Origin: Micractinium sp. NFX-FRZ
Taxonomy: Eukaryota > Chlorophyta > Trebouxiophyceae > Chlorellales > Chlorellaceae
Reading direction: 5' to 3'
Assembly: GCA_029339195.1 (NCBI GenBank)
Contig: JAPTJF010000223.1
Coordinates: 1 to 64,000, forward strand
DNA length: 64,000 nt
Shown here: in pieces, positions 1 through 11,300 of the stretch
Numbering within the stretch: the first letter of the stretch is position 1
Layout: the number at the start of each line of letters is the position of its first letter
Translations under genes and position numbers: made by a program
The notes under the pieces: generated by a model
Databases searched by the model: none
What the model saw: the letters and a program-made list of their open reading frames with translations, nothing else
Told to the model about the DNA's origin: nothing

Positions 1-100
1 GCTCTCCCCCTGCTCTGTCCCATGAGACCGCTGCTGGCTCCCCGTGGACTTGAAATGTAATTGATTGATTGATTGACTTCACCATGCTGGGTTGCAGTAG

Positions 101-175
101 CCGTACCTTTTTGCCGGGCACCGCGTCGGCTGGCCCGCCTCCATGTCTGCCAATAAGCAGTGCAGGCAAGCAGAC
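101..175 (-). repeat. Degenerate copy of the end of exon 10 of paralogue A
   Basis: Within the intron after the exon ending at 228 there is a second sequence resembling that exon's 3' end and donor. It reads into AAAAAG followed by a GTACGG donor, like the true exon end at 228 and the matching exon end of copy B at 9473. The body of the copy is degraded. It looks like a small tandem duplication across the exon-intron border. Confidence 0.4.
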
Positions 176-227
176 ACTGCTGGCTGGCAGCTGACCTGCA
201 GTGCACACGCAGCCGTGATGCCCGTAC

Positions 228-3200
228 CTTCTCTCCAGGGGACATGGCAGCAGCGCCAGCCTCCGTGTCCGCCAGCCGCTGGTCCCGCCGCTGTATGTCT
301 GCGTCCATGGAGGCCAGAGTCCAAGAAAAGTGTTGGAGGTAGGCCTGCGCTCACACACGCAGGAAGGGCGGCAGTTTGGAAAGGAGTGTTGGTGAATGAG
401 AGCGGGCCCGGGGGAAGGGAAGGCAGCCAAGCAAGGTCGTGTGGGGAGCCCTGTGGGCAGGGACCCAAATGCAAGGATGTCAGCGGTAAAGGGTTTTATG
501 TGCAGACCACAATAACACCCCATGGCATCAAAGATGGAGGAGCCTCTCCTGCTGTCAACGAGGCGGCAGCAGCGCCGGTGCCAGCGGGTGCCAGCAGCGG
601 CGGCAGCACAGCGCACCTGCAGCAGCGGGCTGTCGATCGCCCGAGATATAGGCATGTAGCTGCAAATATATAACAGCACAGCCAGGAAGTAAGTTGGGGT
701 GAGGCTGGGTGCTGCATTGTGCAGCACAAGCACGGCAGATGCCAACCACAGTGGCTGGTGGCACGTGCGAGCCTCGAACGACATGTTCAAATACCATACA
801 TTCGAGGCTTGGGCGCGTCTCTGGCTGACGCATGCAATGTGCACGCTGCTGCTTCCTGATTGTCTGCTTCCTGTCTGCTGCCTCCGGTCCACCTTCTTCC
901 TGACTGCCTGTTTCTTGCATGCCTGCCCTCTGGTTGTCGTCTTCCTGCCAGCTGCTCCCACACGACCTCCCCCGCCTCACAGGATGGCCATGATGCATGC
1001 AGCCAGCGTGAGCGCCAGGCAGACGGCTGCGGCAGCGGTGGGAAGGTGGTTGGTTTGTTGATGTAATCGAACAGGGCTCACACTGCACAAGCTGCAGCTG
1101 GGCAGGGAGGCTGAGAGGCTCGGGGGCAAGGCGGAGAGGCCGAGTGCAGTGCACACAGCACAGCCGCAGGTTGCCTTGAGTTTGCCCATGTTTTCGCCAC
1201 CCGGCATACCCTCCGCAGATTGCCTCTCCACAGGTGGCCTCTCCGACCTCCACCCCCGCCCCCCCCGGCACGCACCCAGGTTGCCGACTTGGGCGTCAGC
1301 CGAGGAGTGGCAGTTGTTGGAGAGGGCGGGGATGATAGACGTGAAGAGCAGCGACAGCACAACGGCCGTCAGGACGGGCGTGATCACCCGCTGCTGCACG
1401 CGCACGTACAGGTGGGTGTGCCTGCGGGCAACATTGGCCAAGGGACGGCGCAGCAGGCGGCATGGAGGGGCAGAGGTTGGTGTGGATGGGGCCGCCAAGC
1501 AAGGGCGCTGGCAAGGCAAGCCGTCTGCCTCTGCCAGAGCCTCTGCCAGCACTGCACCCCCAGCAACCCAGCTGTGGCGTAGCCGCTTACTACCCTCAGA
1601 GTGGGGCAGCCTGAGCATGACAGTGAGACAGGCTCTTTCACACAGACACACACAGGTGTGTGGACATGTGCTTGCTGCGGCACGCAATGTGGAGCAGCTG
1701 CAAGGGCACACATGTGCTCTCCTATGTGTGCGTCACAGACTGCTGCGCTCACTTGTACCGGCTGTAGGGCAGCGCCCCGTGATCTCTGAGCGCCCGGCGT
1801 ACGACGTGCAGCCAGGAGAGCACCAGGCCCAGGATGATGAGGAAGGACAGGACTGCGGCAAGTGGGTGGCGAGGGAAGATAATGTAATGAGGAAGCCATA
1901 AGGAGGACAGGATGATGAGAGGAGGCCAGGAGAGCAGGGGGCTGGCTGGGTGAGGGGGCAGTACATTGCAGCTGCGCGTGCATGCGCGAAGCAAGCACAG
2001 TTGCAAGGTTACAGTGCAGCGCAGACCGCATCAGGCGGCGCAAAAGCATTCTCACCCCCGGAGATGGCCTGGGTGGCAGAGCGGGTGCAGCCTGTGTCCA
2101 GGAGCTCAGCTTCACAGCCGGCAGAGTATGAGGGGTGCTCCTTGCCCTGGCCGGCCCGCGCAATCTGCGGTGGGGCATCAGGAGGCACAGGGACAGCAGT
2201 GCATCTTGTGGAATGGCAGGCTGCCAGGCAGGCAGGCAAAAACTGGGGCGGAGGGGATACCTGAGACGTGACGCACCTAAATCACCAAACTCGGGTTGCT
2301 GTCCCAAAGAGGGGCCTCGCCCCACCTGCACCTCAGCGCTTGTGGGGCCCGCTGGGTGAGCAGCCCGCCGACCCCTCACCTTGCCAACCATGCCTAGCTA
2401 ACATGTGCAGCATGGCAGTCGGGCAGCGAACCAGGTGGAACGCAAGTCCCTATCGACTGGATGGCTGGCTGGCCCCTCGACGCACCTTGCCAACCATGCC
2501 CACGACGGCTGCCGCCTCCACGACCAGCCACATGGCAATGATGAACTTGTGGGCAGCCAGCTGATCCGAGTGGGGTCGGTCCACCTGCAGCCGCTGGTCG
2601 GGCTGCAGAAGACGAGGGGGCACTCAGGCGGGCAGGGAGGCGGGCAGGGAGATGAATGGACAGGCAGCTGTCGCAAGCAGACAAGTAGTTTGACAAGCGG
2701 GCGTTGAGCAGCCAGGGAGCCATGGAATGAGGAGCGGGCCTGACAAGCCAATTGCACTCGGCTGGCAATGTGGGCGGGCTTCGGAGAGCGTGCACATGCC
2801 GGACGACAGGGTACAGGCGTACTGCCTAGTGCCAGCCACTTACAGGGAACCCAGAGTGTGGTGGTGGTGCATGAAGACAGAACTCACCGGCATGTCGAGC
2901 GCGTGCTTCCCCTGCCACAGTGTCATGTTTTGCATGCGGGCCAGCAGGAAGAAGAGGAGGGCGGAGAAGAAGGTCCACTGCAGGGCGGTGCGGGCAGCAG
3001 GGGGCCGGGGGTTGGGTGGCAGCGTAGTGACGCGCAAGCGCAAGCGGCACAGCAGCAGCACAGCATGGGCAGTGCGCTAGAGCACCGGGCAGGGGGCTGC
3101 TGCGCACCCCATAGTTTGGGGGGGCCCTCAAGAAAAGTGCGACGGGCAGCCTGACACAGGTGCCTGCACACGATGCTCCATAGCACAGCACAGCACACCT

Positions 3201-4223
3201 GCAGAAAGCTTGTGACTGCCAGGCCTGTCCACGGGAAGGCGCAGTTGGGGGTTGACAGCGTGTCGGCAAATGCTGCCACAAAGAGGGTGCAGTAGGCGAT
3301 TTGGAGGGCGAGCAGCACGGCGGCATTCATTGTGAAGTAGCGCTGGCGGTGGGACCTGCAGCCACGGTAGGAGGGTGAGGAGGGCAGGCAGGCGAGACTG
3401 AATTTGCAGGTGAGTGGAGGCGAGCCTTGTGTGGCAGGCGGGTGGCAGGGGATGTGTGGGAGCATGCGTGGGTGCGGCGTGACGCCCAGCGTGGCAGGGA
3501 CCGCCAGGCTGGTTGGGTAAGCGTAGCAGGGGCCGGGGGGGTGCATTGAGGAGGGGGCCACCTCACCAAGCATAGTGCTGCCTGATTGCCAGGCGGACTC
3601 TGTAAGCGACCCATGTGGCCACAAAGAGCAGGGCGGCCAGGCAGACGCAGCCCACGATGAGCTGGCCTCGGTACACCCTGCGTAGCTGCATGCGGGGTGC
3701 CAGGTGGGCGCCAGGCGGGCGGGAGCGCAATGTTACGGGGCCCACGGAGCACCGCCAGCAGCAGACAGCCAACGCATACATGTGCTGCCACATGTGCTGC
3801 CACAAAGCGGGACGGGGGCTGACAATGCTGTGATGTCAACAACACATGTGCGTGCAACAGCGGCGGCGACGGCGGCGGCGGCGGCGGCCCCGTGCTTCCC
3901 TCCTCTGGCGCCCGCCGGCCACTCACTTCGCTGCCAGTCACGCTGCCACTGCTGCGCACAGAGAACAGCGCTATCGCCAGCAGCACGAAGAGCAGGTCGA
4001 GCACAGCCACGGACCAAGTGAGGAAGCGGGCCTGTGCCTTCGTGGCGACCTCCACTCGGAGCACCACTGGATGCCGCTGCTGCTGCTGCTGTGCCAGCGG
4101 GGACGGCTGCGCGTCGCAGCCTCCGCCTGCTGATTTGGGGCTGACATCGGCCGCTGCTGCGGGCATCTCCAGAGCAGCATCAGCTGCGGTACGTCTCTGG
4201 CGGGCGTCAACCTCGGCTGCCAT
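228..4223 (-). CDS. Multi-pass membrane protein with class 3 lipase domain, paralogue A (N-terminal part; 3' end lies left of the window)
   Basis: First of three tandem paralogues, visible only as far as its membrane domain. Exons on the minus strand: 4223-3927, 3685-3567, 3355-3199, 2977-2888, 2602-2486, 2164-2056, 1852-1753, 1421-1276, 1026-981, 659-617 and 344-228. Exons 2 to 8 have exactly the lengths of the matching exons of copy B. The start ATG at 4223 gives a Gln-rich low-complexity leader followed by the conserved stretch VVLRVEVATKAQARFLT, then about eight hydrophobic helices with the same spacing as copy B. The ninth exon of copy B is split here in two (46 + 43 nt, together 89 nt as in B) by an extra 321-base intron. 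The lipase exons are not in the window, so lipase activity is inferred from copies B and C. Probable role: membrane-anchored lipid or acylglycerol hydrolysis. Confidence 0.82.
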
Positions 4224-5012
4224 GGCTGACGGCGGCGGGGTGGCCGTCCCACCGAATCACGCAGGAGCAGCTTGGTTGTGAGGCGTCATTGTTGGTGGCG
4301 GCGACGGCGGCGGCAGCCTGGAAGCACCGCAGAGCGACGCAACCCAGGATAAAGCAGCGGTGCAGCAGTAGGAGACGTGAAAAGGGAAGGGTTGAGAGCC
4401 GCTTGGGCGTTGCCAGTCGCGCCCGTGAGCAGGTGCCGGAGTGGGGCAAACCACGCGCTGTGGAAAAGCCGACGGTGCAATCCCAACTGGTGCCAATTTG
4501 CAAAACAAGGTGTGGGTTAAAACAAGGGGCTCAGCGCCTTGCGATTGAAAACTGCGTGGTGCTGGCCAATGCCAGCACTGCCACTGTGCATCTCTCCTCC
4601 CACTCCTCATTTTGACAGCCGCAGCAGCGCTGATGATGTAAGAGGCCTGGGTATCAAGAGTTACAGCTCGATCACCCCCTCTTGCAGCAGGGATGTGAGC
4701 TGAGAGGCAGCACGGTTGACATCACAGACGGGAAGCATCGGCGGGGTGACAGGGTTCCAAGGCACCGGCAGCGGCATGGGGAGCTGAGCGGGCACCTCGC
4801 CACAGGGACTGCTGGCTAGCTCTGGTGGAGCGGTCAGGGGCCAGTCAGGCGTACCCAGAGATTGCATGGTAATCTCTCAAATCCCTGTGTAGTGGTCAGG
4901 AGATGACAGGGGTGGCTGGGGCACGGGGTGGCCGCAGGCCGCTGATGGCGATGCCGCCTGGGTGGTCAAATTGATCCGGCGACCGCACGTGAAGAGGTGA
5001 AAACAACGTTTT

Positions 5013-5017
5013 TTACA
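5013..5017 (-). promoter_or_regulatory. TGTAA polyadenylation signal, lipase paralogue B
   Basis: The plus strand reads TTACA here, that is TGTAA on the coding strand, about 315 bases after the stop at 5333. TGTAA is the usual chlorophyte polyadenylation signal. Confidence 0.5.
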
Positions 5018-5061
5018 GCTGGACAACAGCTCCCATGGCGCACATGGTCTCTCACATAGGT

Positions 5062-5322
5062 CTAATGACATGATGTAAATCCAGCATCCGGCAGTTTCTG
5101 GGCTGGCTTTTGGGCTTGCTTGGTGCCAGCTGGCAGCCGGTGCGCTACCCTCCTCAGGGCAAGCCAACTCCGTTTACCAGGGTTCACGAAGATTACGTAT
5201 AATACAGCAAGAGTCATAAATATATCCAGTGACGTAAAAACGCAGGTACGTCGTCGTTTGGCTGCAACCAGAAGAACAAAGCCCAACAATACGGTGCTGC
5301 TGCCAGCAGCAAGGTGTCTCAT
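5062..5322 (-). other. Short ORF with two hydrophobic stretches in the 3' flank of paralogue B (doubtful gene)
   Basis: An 86-codon ATG ORF starts 11 bases past the stop of copy B, in another frame. It contains two hydrophobic segments (around STVLLGFVLLVAA and LDIFMTLAVLYVIFV) separated by a basic KRRR stretch, and a Lys/Gln-rich tail. It could be an alternative membrane C-terminus of copy B reached by splicing, a small separate gene, or chance coding in a 3' UTR. Copy C has no counterpart, which argues against function. No family recognised. Confidence 0.18.
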
Positions 5323-5332
5323 GACTGAGAGG

Positions 5333-8300
5333 TCACACCCGCTGCCCGGGGGCAGCGGCAGCGGGCGCCGATGAGGGCCGCCGCTCCTCCTCCTGCACCC
5401 CCTCCTCCCCTGCGCCGCCTCCCCCGCTGCACCACCCGTGAGAGCTGCACCAGCTGTCAGCCGGGCCGGCGCCGCACAGCGAACCAGACCCCTGCTTCTT
5501 TGCCTTCTTTTCCGGCGCCTCTGCTGACACTGGCACCCGCCCAGGGTCCCTCAGGCTCTCAAGATCCACATTCTTCAGCGCCAGTGCTGTGCCCACATCC
5601 ACAGCCTCTGTGAGCGCCGCCACACCCTCGGGCCCGCCGGGGGACGCCTTGCTTGATGAGAACTGCAGGCGGGGGTGGGCGGGGGGAGATGGGCGGGCAC
5701 GGGTGTGCTGAGTGCAGGGTCGGGTGCGTGATACGACGCACGCGCGTGTGCCAAGTCGGGCAGCGGGACAGCCAGTCCAGAAGAAACTCAGTTGCTTCGT
5801 TATGCAACCAGGCCGACAACAAGGCTGCTGGCATCAACACCAGAGACTTGTCTCAAGCCCAGCAAGGGCGTGCATATGTGCTATCTGTGCATCCCACCCT
5901 CACTCGGCTCACTGGGACAGCGTGCCAAGATCCCGCCCCCGACATCACCCCCCAACCCGGCCCCGCCACACCTCTCCCCCACCTGCACCTTCAGCACCGC
6001 CGCGAGGTTCAGCATCACAGCCCCAACACACCCCTACAGCTGAAATAAACATAAGCTTAACCCTCATCCCACCTGTGCCTTCATCACCGCCGCCAGGGAA
6101 GCTGCGTAGGCACCCGTCATGTGGTCCTTGGCCGCCGTGCCCCGCTCCATGACTGACAGCTCAAAGTAGGAGGGGCGCAGGATGAGGTTGCCCGAGGCGT
6201 CCACCGTCACGCGCTTCCCGGAGCGCTTGAAGCCGATTTTGGGAATCCAGGGGATCGGGTCCTTGCCGTTCTGCGTGCCCAAATGCGCAGGCGGTGAACA
6301 AAGAGGGTGAGGGAGGGGCAATCGTGGGGCCAGAAAGGGAGGCAAGCGGGTGCTGGGGCAGACAAGAGGTACAGAGCTACGCAGGTGAGCAGGCAGGCAG
6401 GGGAGGGAGCCTCTATGTGTTGACGATTGTAGGCAGCAGGCAGGCGGGCAGGCAGGCAAACATGGCAGCCAGTCCTGTGTGTGTGGGGGGCGGCCGGGGG
6501 CAGCCAGCCCTGTGGCAGACGAGAACTGGCAAGCGGGCGGCCTCACCAGGATGGCCCACGTGTCTGGCACCGCCTCTGCCTGCTCAGCGGCGAATGCGCT
6601 GTTGCCGACCTGCAGGCAGGGGGGATGGGCGCAAGGCCAGGGTGGGGGGAGAGCAGAAGGCTGATGATGACAGTATGTGGGTGGGGGGAGAGCAGAAGGC
6701 TGATGATGACAGTATGTGGGTGGGGGGAGAGCAGAAGGCTGATGATGACAGGCCAGACTGCAGCCTTACAGAGGCAAGTGCAGTATGTGCGCAATGTGGC
6801 AAAGGCTTAACACGCAAGTGCTCTTGTGTTATCGGGACAGCTCCAGGCATCCCTGGTCGTCAAACATGTGCAAAGGCAGGCCTTGGAGCTCACCCGCGGC
6901 GCACTCACGTTGTGCACCGCCAGCTGTCAATCTAGCTGTCACTTCTGGCAGTCAAGCGCAAACACCGTCCCATAAGAGCAGACCGCTCACCCGCGGCGCC
7001 CCAAAGGTGTAGACCGTCAGCTTGCTGTCCGAGAATGCCTTGCTGATGTCCAGGCTGGCCAGCACCGCCAGCGCGCCGCCCAGGGAGTGGCCTGCGCAAG
7101 GGATGCGGGGCAGGCAGGGTGGGCGGAGATTTGTAGAAGCAGGAGAGAGAGGCGGGAAGGCAGGGGGACTGGGGCCGCACGCGGAGCACACAGCATGCAA
7201 AGCACAGCGTGCGCAGAGCACAGAGCCTGCGTGGTGCAGCACCCAGTTGCTGCTGCCCTTTGCTGTTGCATCAGCTCATGGCCGCAACAAGTGCAGCTCC
7301 CAAGCAAGTGCCGCTATGATTCAGAGCGCGCCGCCAACATCTGACCTGTGATTCAGAAGTACCGCCAGCCCGCCTGTGACTGACACACCCCGCCCCGCCA
7401 GCCCCCACGCACCCGTGATCCAGAAGCGCAGCGGCGGGGAGCCCTGCGGGCGGGCCTCCTCCAGCGCCGCCAACCGCTGCAGCACCCTTTCGTTGAATTG
7501 CTCGTGCAGCCACGCCTTGGCAAAGCCTGTGGGGAGAGGAAGAGCGGGGAAAGGACAGTGCAGCAGAAGGGTGGTGCACGGCTACAGCAAAAGGCGTGGC
7601 ACCGTACATCCCAGCGTGTGCTCAGCGGCAGAGCAAGGCGACATGTGTGGCCAAGGAAGCAGCGTGCACCCCCACCTGCGTGCGCCCTGACCAGGCGGCC
7701 GTGGTGGCGGTGGGGCGGGGGGTAGGTGACCTTATAGGCCTTCAAATCAGTCATCACATTCTGCAGAGGTGCAGTAATGCACACACATACAGTGTATTGG
7801 AGTGTAAGTCACACACTAAAGTCCGACGGGCAGCAAGCAGGTTGGCCTTGAGGTCTGTCTTCACGCTCTGCAGAGAGTAAGCAATACACATCTCTGTGTT
7901 AACTCCAACAGGTGCCCACAGAGGCAGGTCTAGGTGTTCAGGCCCTCCGGTCTGTCATCACCCTCTGCGCCACCGCTTGTAAACAAAAGCAACTCCAAGC
8001 GGGCTGAGGAATAGGGCGAGCTGTATTGCAGATGAAGCACGCCGCAAGGAGCGTGCGGTTTGGGACGGCGGGTGGGGAGTGAGAAACCAGTGAAACAACA
8101 GCTGGTCGGCGCCCCAATTGGTTGGGCGGGCACTGGTCAGCATTCGGCGGGCAGGCCAGCATGCAGAGGCAACAGGCAGGGGGCGCCGCCGGATGCTGGC
8201 TCCTGTAGGAGGAGCGGCAGAGCAGGCACAGCGTGGCAGGGGCGTTCTTGAACGGCAGCACCAGCCCAGCATGCAAACCGCGCCCACCCACCTCAATGGA

Positions 8301-11300
8301 TGCTGTGCCCCTGCAGGCGGGCCACAGGGCAGGGGCAGGGCAGGGGCAGGGCAGGGCGTGGGTTGGGTGAGTCATAGGCAAGCTTGCATGGCAACCTGCT
8401 GATCGTTGGCAGGGGGCTGGTGAAGTGTGCCGAGGCGCCCCGGTTTGGCTGAGCTGAGCCGAGGGGACGCACCCACTCCCGGTGCGCCCTCTCTGAGCCT
8501 TGTGCTCCTGCCCACGTGAATGCCACTACAGCTGTGTCACCCCATCCCCAACCCCGCTGCCCCAGATCACCTAAGAGCGAACGCTGCACACCGCGCTGCG
8601 CTCCGCACCCCACCCACCTGAAGGCCACCACCACTTGTAACACGTGTCGTTGTAGCCCCAACAGCGCTGACCCAGATTGCCAGTTCACTTCCTTACAAGC
8701 CACAGCCTGTGCTGGGACCCACACCCCACCCACCTGAAGGCCACCACAACAGTTGTGTTGCTCCACCCAATGACGGCGTGCGTGTCGGTGCCCTCGTCCC
8801 ACACGGTTTCGTGTGAGTGCAGGTCAAACAGGGAGCGCGCGTGTGTGGCGTTGATGTGCTGGTAGTCGAGGTCGGGTTCGTTGCGGTACGCCAGGCGGGT
8901 CCAGTAGAAGAGCCGCACAGCTGCGGAGTGACAGGGGACAGGAGAGGGGGTGAGGAAGGGCAGCACCGGCAGCAAGGCACAGCACAGCATGCACAGCAAT
9001 GCTGGAGGCTCGTCAGTGCACAGTGCAGCATAGTGTAGCAGCGGCACACGATACGCCGCGGCCGCGCGGCAACGCAGCAACCACAGCACACAGCATGTTA
9101 CTTGCGCCCAAAAACACCGCTTTCGTACAGCTGCTGCACATCGCACAGCATGCAGGACCACAGCGCAGCCCAGCACGCCCACCTGTCTCCATGCAGAAGA
9201 TGGGCTCATCGTGCAGCTGCCGAGCAGCTTCGCTGTTGTTAAGCACACCCGCCACCTTGGCAATACCGGCCATGGCTTTGGCAGGCAGGTACGCCACCGC
9301 CTCTGCAACAGCAGCCTCGGCCTGCACGGAAGTGGAGCGGGTAGCGGGGCAGAAGTTGTGCAGGCACCAAGGGTACTTCCAGCGGCCATCACGTGCAGAG
9401 GAGCATGGCACAGCACGGCGTGCAGGGAGCAGTACAACAGGCACAGTACACACGCCATCGTGGAGCCCATACCTTTTCGCTGGGAGACAAGCTGTGTGCC
9501 GCATCTCCCTCCATGTCCGCCAGCCGCTGGTCGCGCCGCTTGACATCTGCGGCCATGGAGCCCTGAGTCCAGGCAAAGTCCTGGAGGTACGCCTGCGGTC
9601 ACAGCGGGCAGCAGTACAGGCCTAGCAGGGTCGTTGAGGGGAAGGTGGGCGGGGTTCGGAAGTGGCAGGGAGGTAGCCTTCTTGGTTAAGCCAGGGAGGC
9701 ACGCCGGACTGAAGAGGCTCTGTGCAGGAGTGGCGTCAGCGCCAGAGCCTGCAGACATACGTGTGGACATACTTGCTGCCTGCCCCTCTTCCTGCCAGCC
9801 ACCAGCTGCGGCAGCAGTGGCAGAGAGGGGTCAACGGGAAGCCTTCCCCTAAGCCTGTGTGCCAGCAGCACAGCGCACCTGCAGCAGCGGGCTGTCGAGG
9901 CCCCGAGAGACGGGCATGTAGAGGATGGCCATGATGCACGCCGCCAGCGTGAGCGCCAGGCACACCGCTGCAGCAGCAGGGGTGGGGTGGATGGCGTCAG
10001 TAAGCGGGACCGGGCATGGGCTGTTCCTGGGCTGGGAGAAGGAGAGGCCTCCCGCTCCTTTTGTGGCTTGATGCGCATTACCGCGCATTACAGGCAGCAC
10101 AACGTGCAACCGACGCGCCCCAACTCGCAACTCTGCCAACCTCCCGTGCTCCCCCCGGCATGCATGACGCACACAGGCGGCCACTTGTGCATTCCACCCA
10201 CCCCGCACACAAGCTGCCACCTGTGCACTCCCACAGCAGCAGCCTGCCCCATACGGACGGGGGGCCTCTCTCCCTCCCCTCCCCTCCCTCTTCCCTCCCC
10301 CCTCCCTTGCACGCACACAGATTGCCGACTTGGGCGTCTGCCGAGGAGTTGCAGTTGTTGGAGAGGCTGGGTACGATGGACGTGAACAGCAGAGACAGCA
10401 CAACGGCCGTCAGGACGGGAGTGATCACCCGCTGCTGCACGCGCACGTACAGGTGCGTGTGCCTGCGAGCAGCGAGAGTCAAGGGAAGGAGCGGCAGGGG
10501 CCGGGGGGCGGATGGCTTGTTGATACAGGTGCACAGCAGGCTCTCCGTGTACGTCGCACTTGAGCCCATTAACACACCCACGAACATGTGTACGTCCCGC
10601 CCTGGCCCAGCTGCCTGCTCCACTCACTTGTACCGGTTGTATGGCAGCTCTGCGTGATCTCGGAGTGCGCGGCGCACCATGCGCACCCAGGACAGCACCA
10701 GGCCGAAAATGATGAAGAAAGAAATGACTGCAGGGGAGGGAGCACTGATGTGTTGTTGGTAAAGGAGGGATGCTGCACAACTAGGACAGACCAGCCTCAG
10801 AGAGTGGTAGGGAAGGAGAGGACTGCAGGGGAAGGGACGCTTTTGTGGTGCGTGGGTCGACTTGCGGCGGTGGGAGGTCGGTGACGGAGCGATGATGCAC
10901 ACTCAAGACATCCCCAGCCACAGAGGTTAAAGACAGGACTGCTCAGCGAGGCAGTTTGGGGTCGAGCGGCACAGGGTGGGGCCAAGCAAGGCAGCATTTG
11001 TTGCAGGCCAAGCGTGCCCAGCATGCTCTCTGGCAGTAATAAAAGCAAGCAGCGCATGGTGCGTGCTGCTCACCCGCTGAGACGGCCGTGGTGACAGAGC
11101 GGGTGCAGCCCGAGGTCAGGAGGTTGGCCTCGCAGCCGGCAGCATACGAGGGCGGCGCCTTGGCCTGGCCGGCCCTGGACAGCTGCAGGGCGAGGCCAGC
11201 CAACGGTGGGTGGGAGGGGCAGTGAGCACAGCACAGCACAGCACAGCACAGCACAGCACAGCACAGCACGGGTTAGCAGCGTAGCACGTGCATCATCCAT

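Larger units (their letters stand above)
4224..5332. other. Intergenic region between paralogues A and B
   Basis: About 1.1 kb between the stop of copy B (5333) and the start of copy A (4223). It should hold the 3' UTR of B and the promoter and 5' UTR of A. The part around 5010-5320 is visibly less GC-rich than its surroundings. A TGTAA signal for B lies at 5017-5013, and another minus-strand TGTAA at 4665-4661. No conserved protein was recognised; a short ORF with two hydrophobic stretches is listed separately. Confidence 0.6.

Noticed and set aside
555..2391. Long minus-strand ORFs of 238, 244 and 335 codons
   Set aside because: They run through introns of lipase A; only pieces correspond to the exons assigned here.
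8685..9770. 361-codon minus-strand ORF
   Set aside because: It reads through three exons of lipase B and the introns between them. The lipase motifs are in it only because those exons share the frame; the rest is intron translation.
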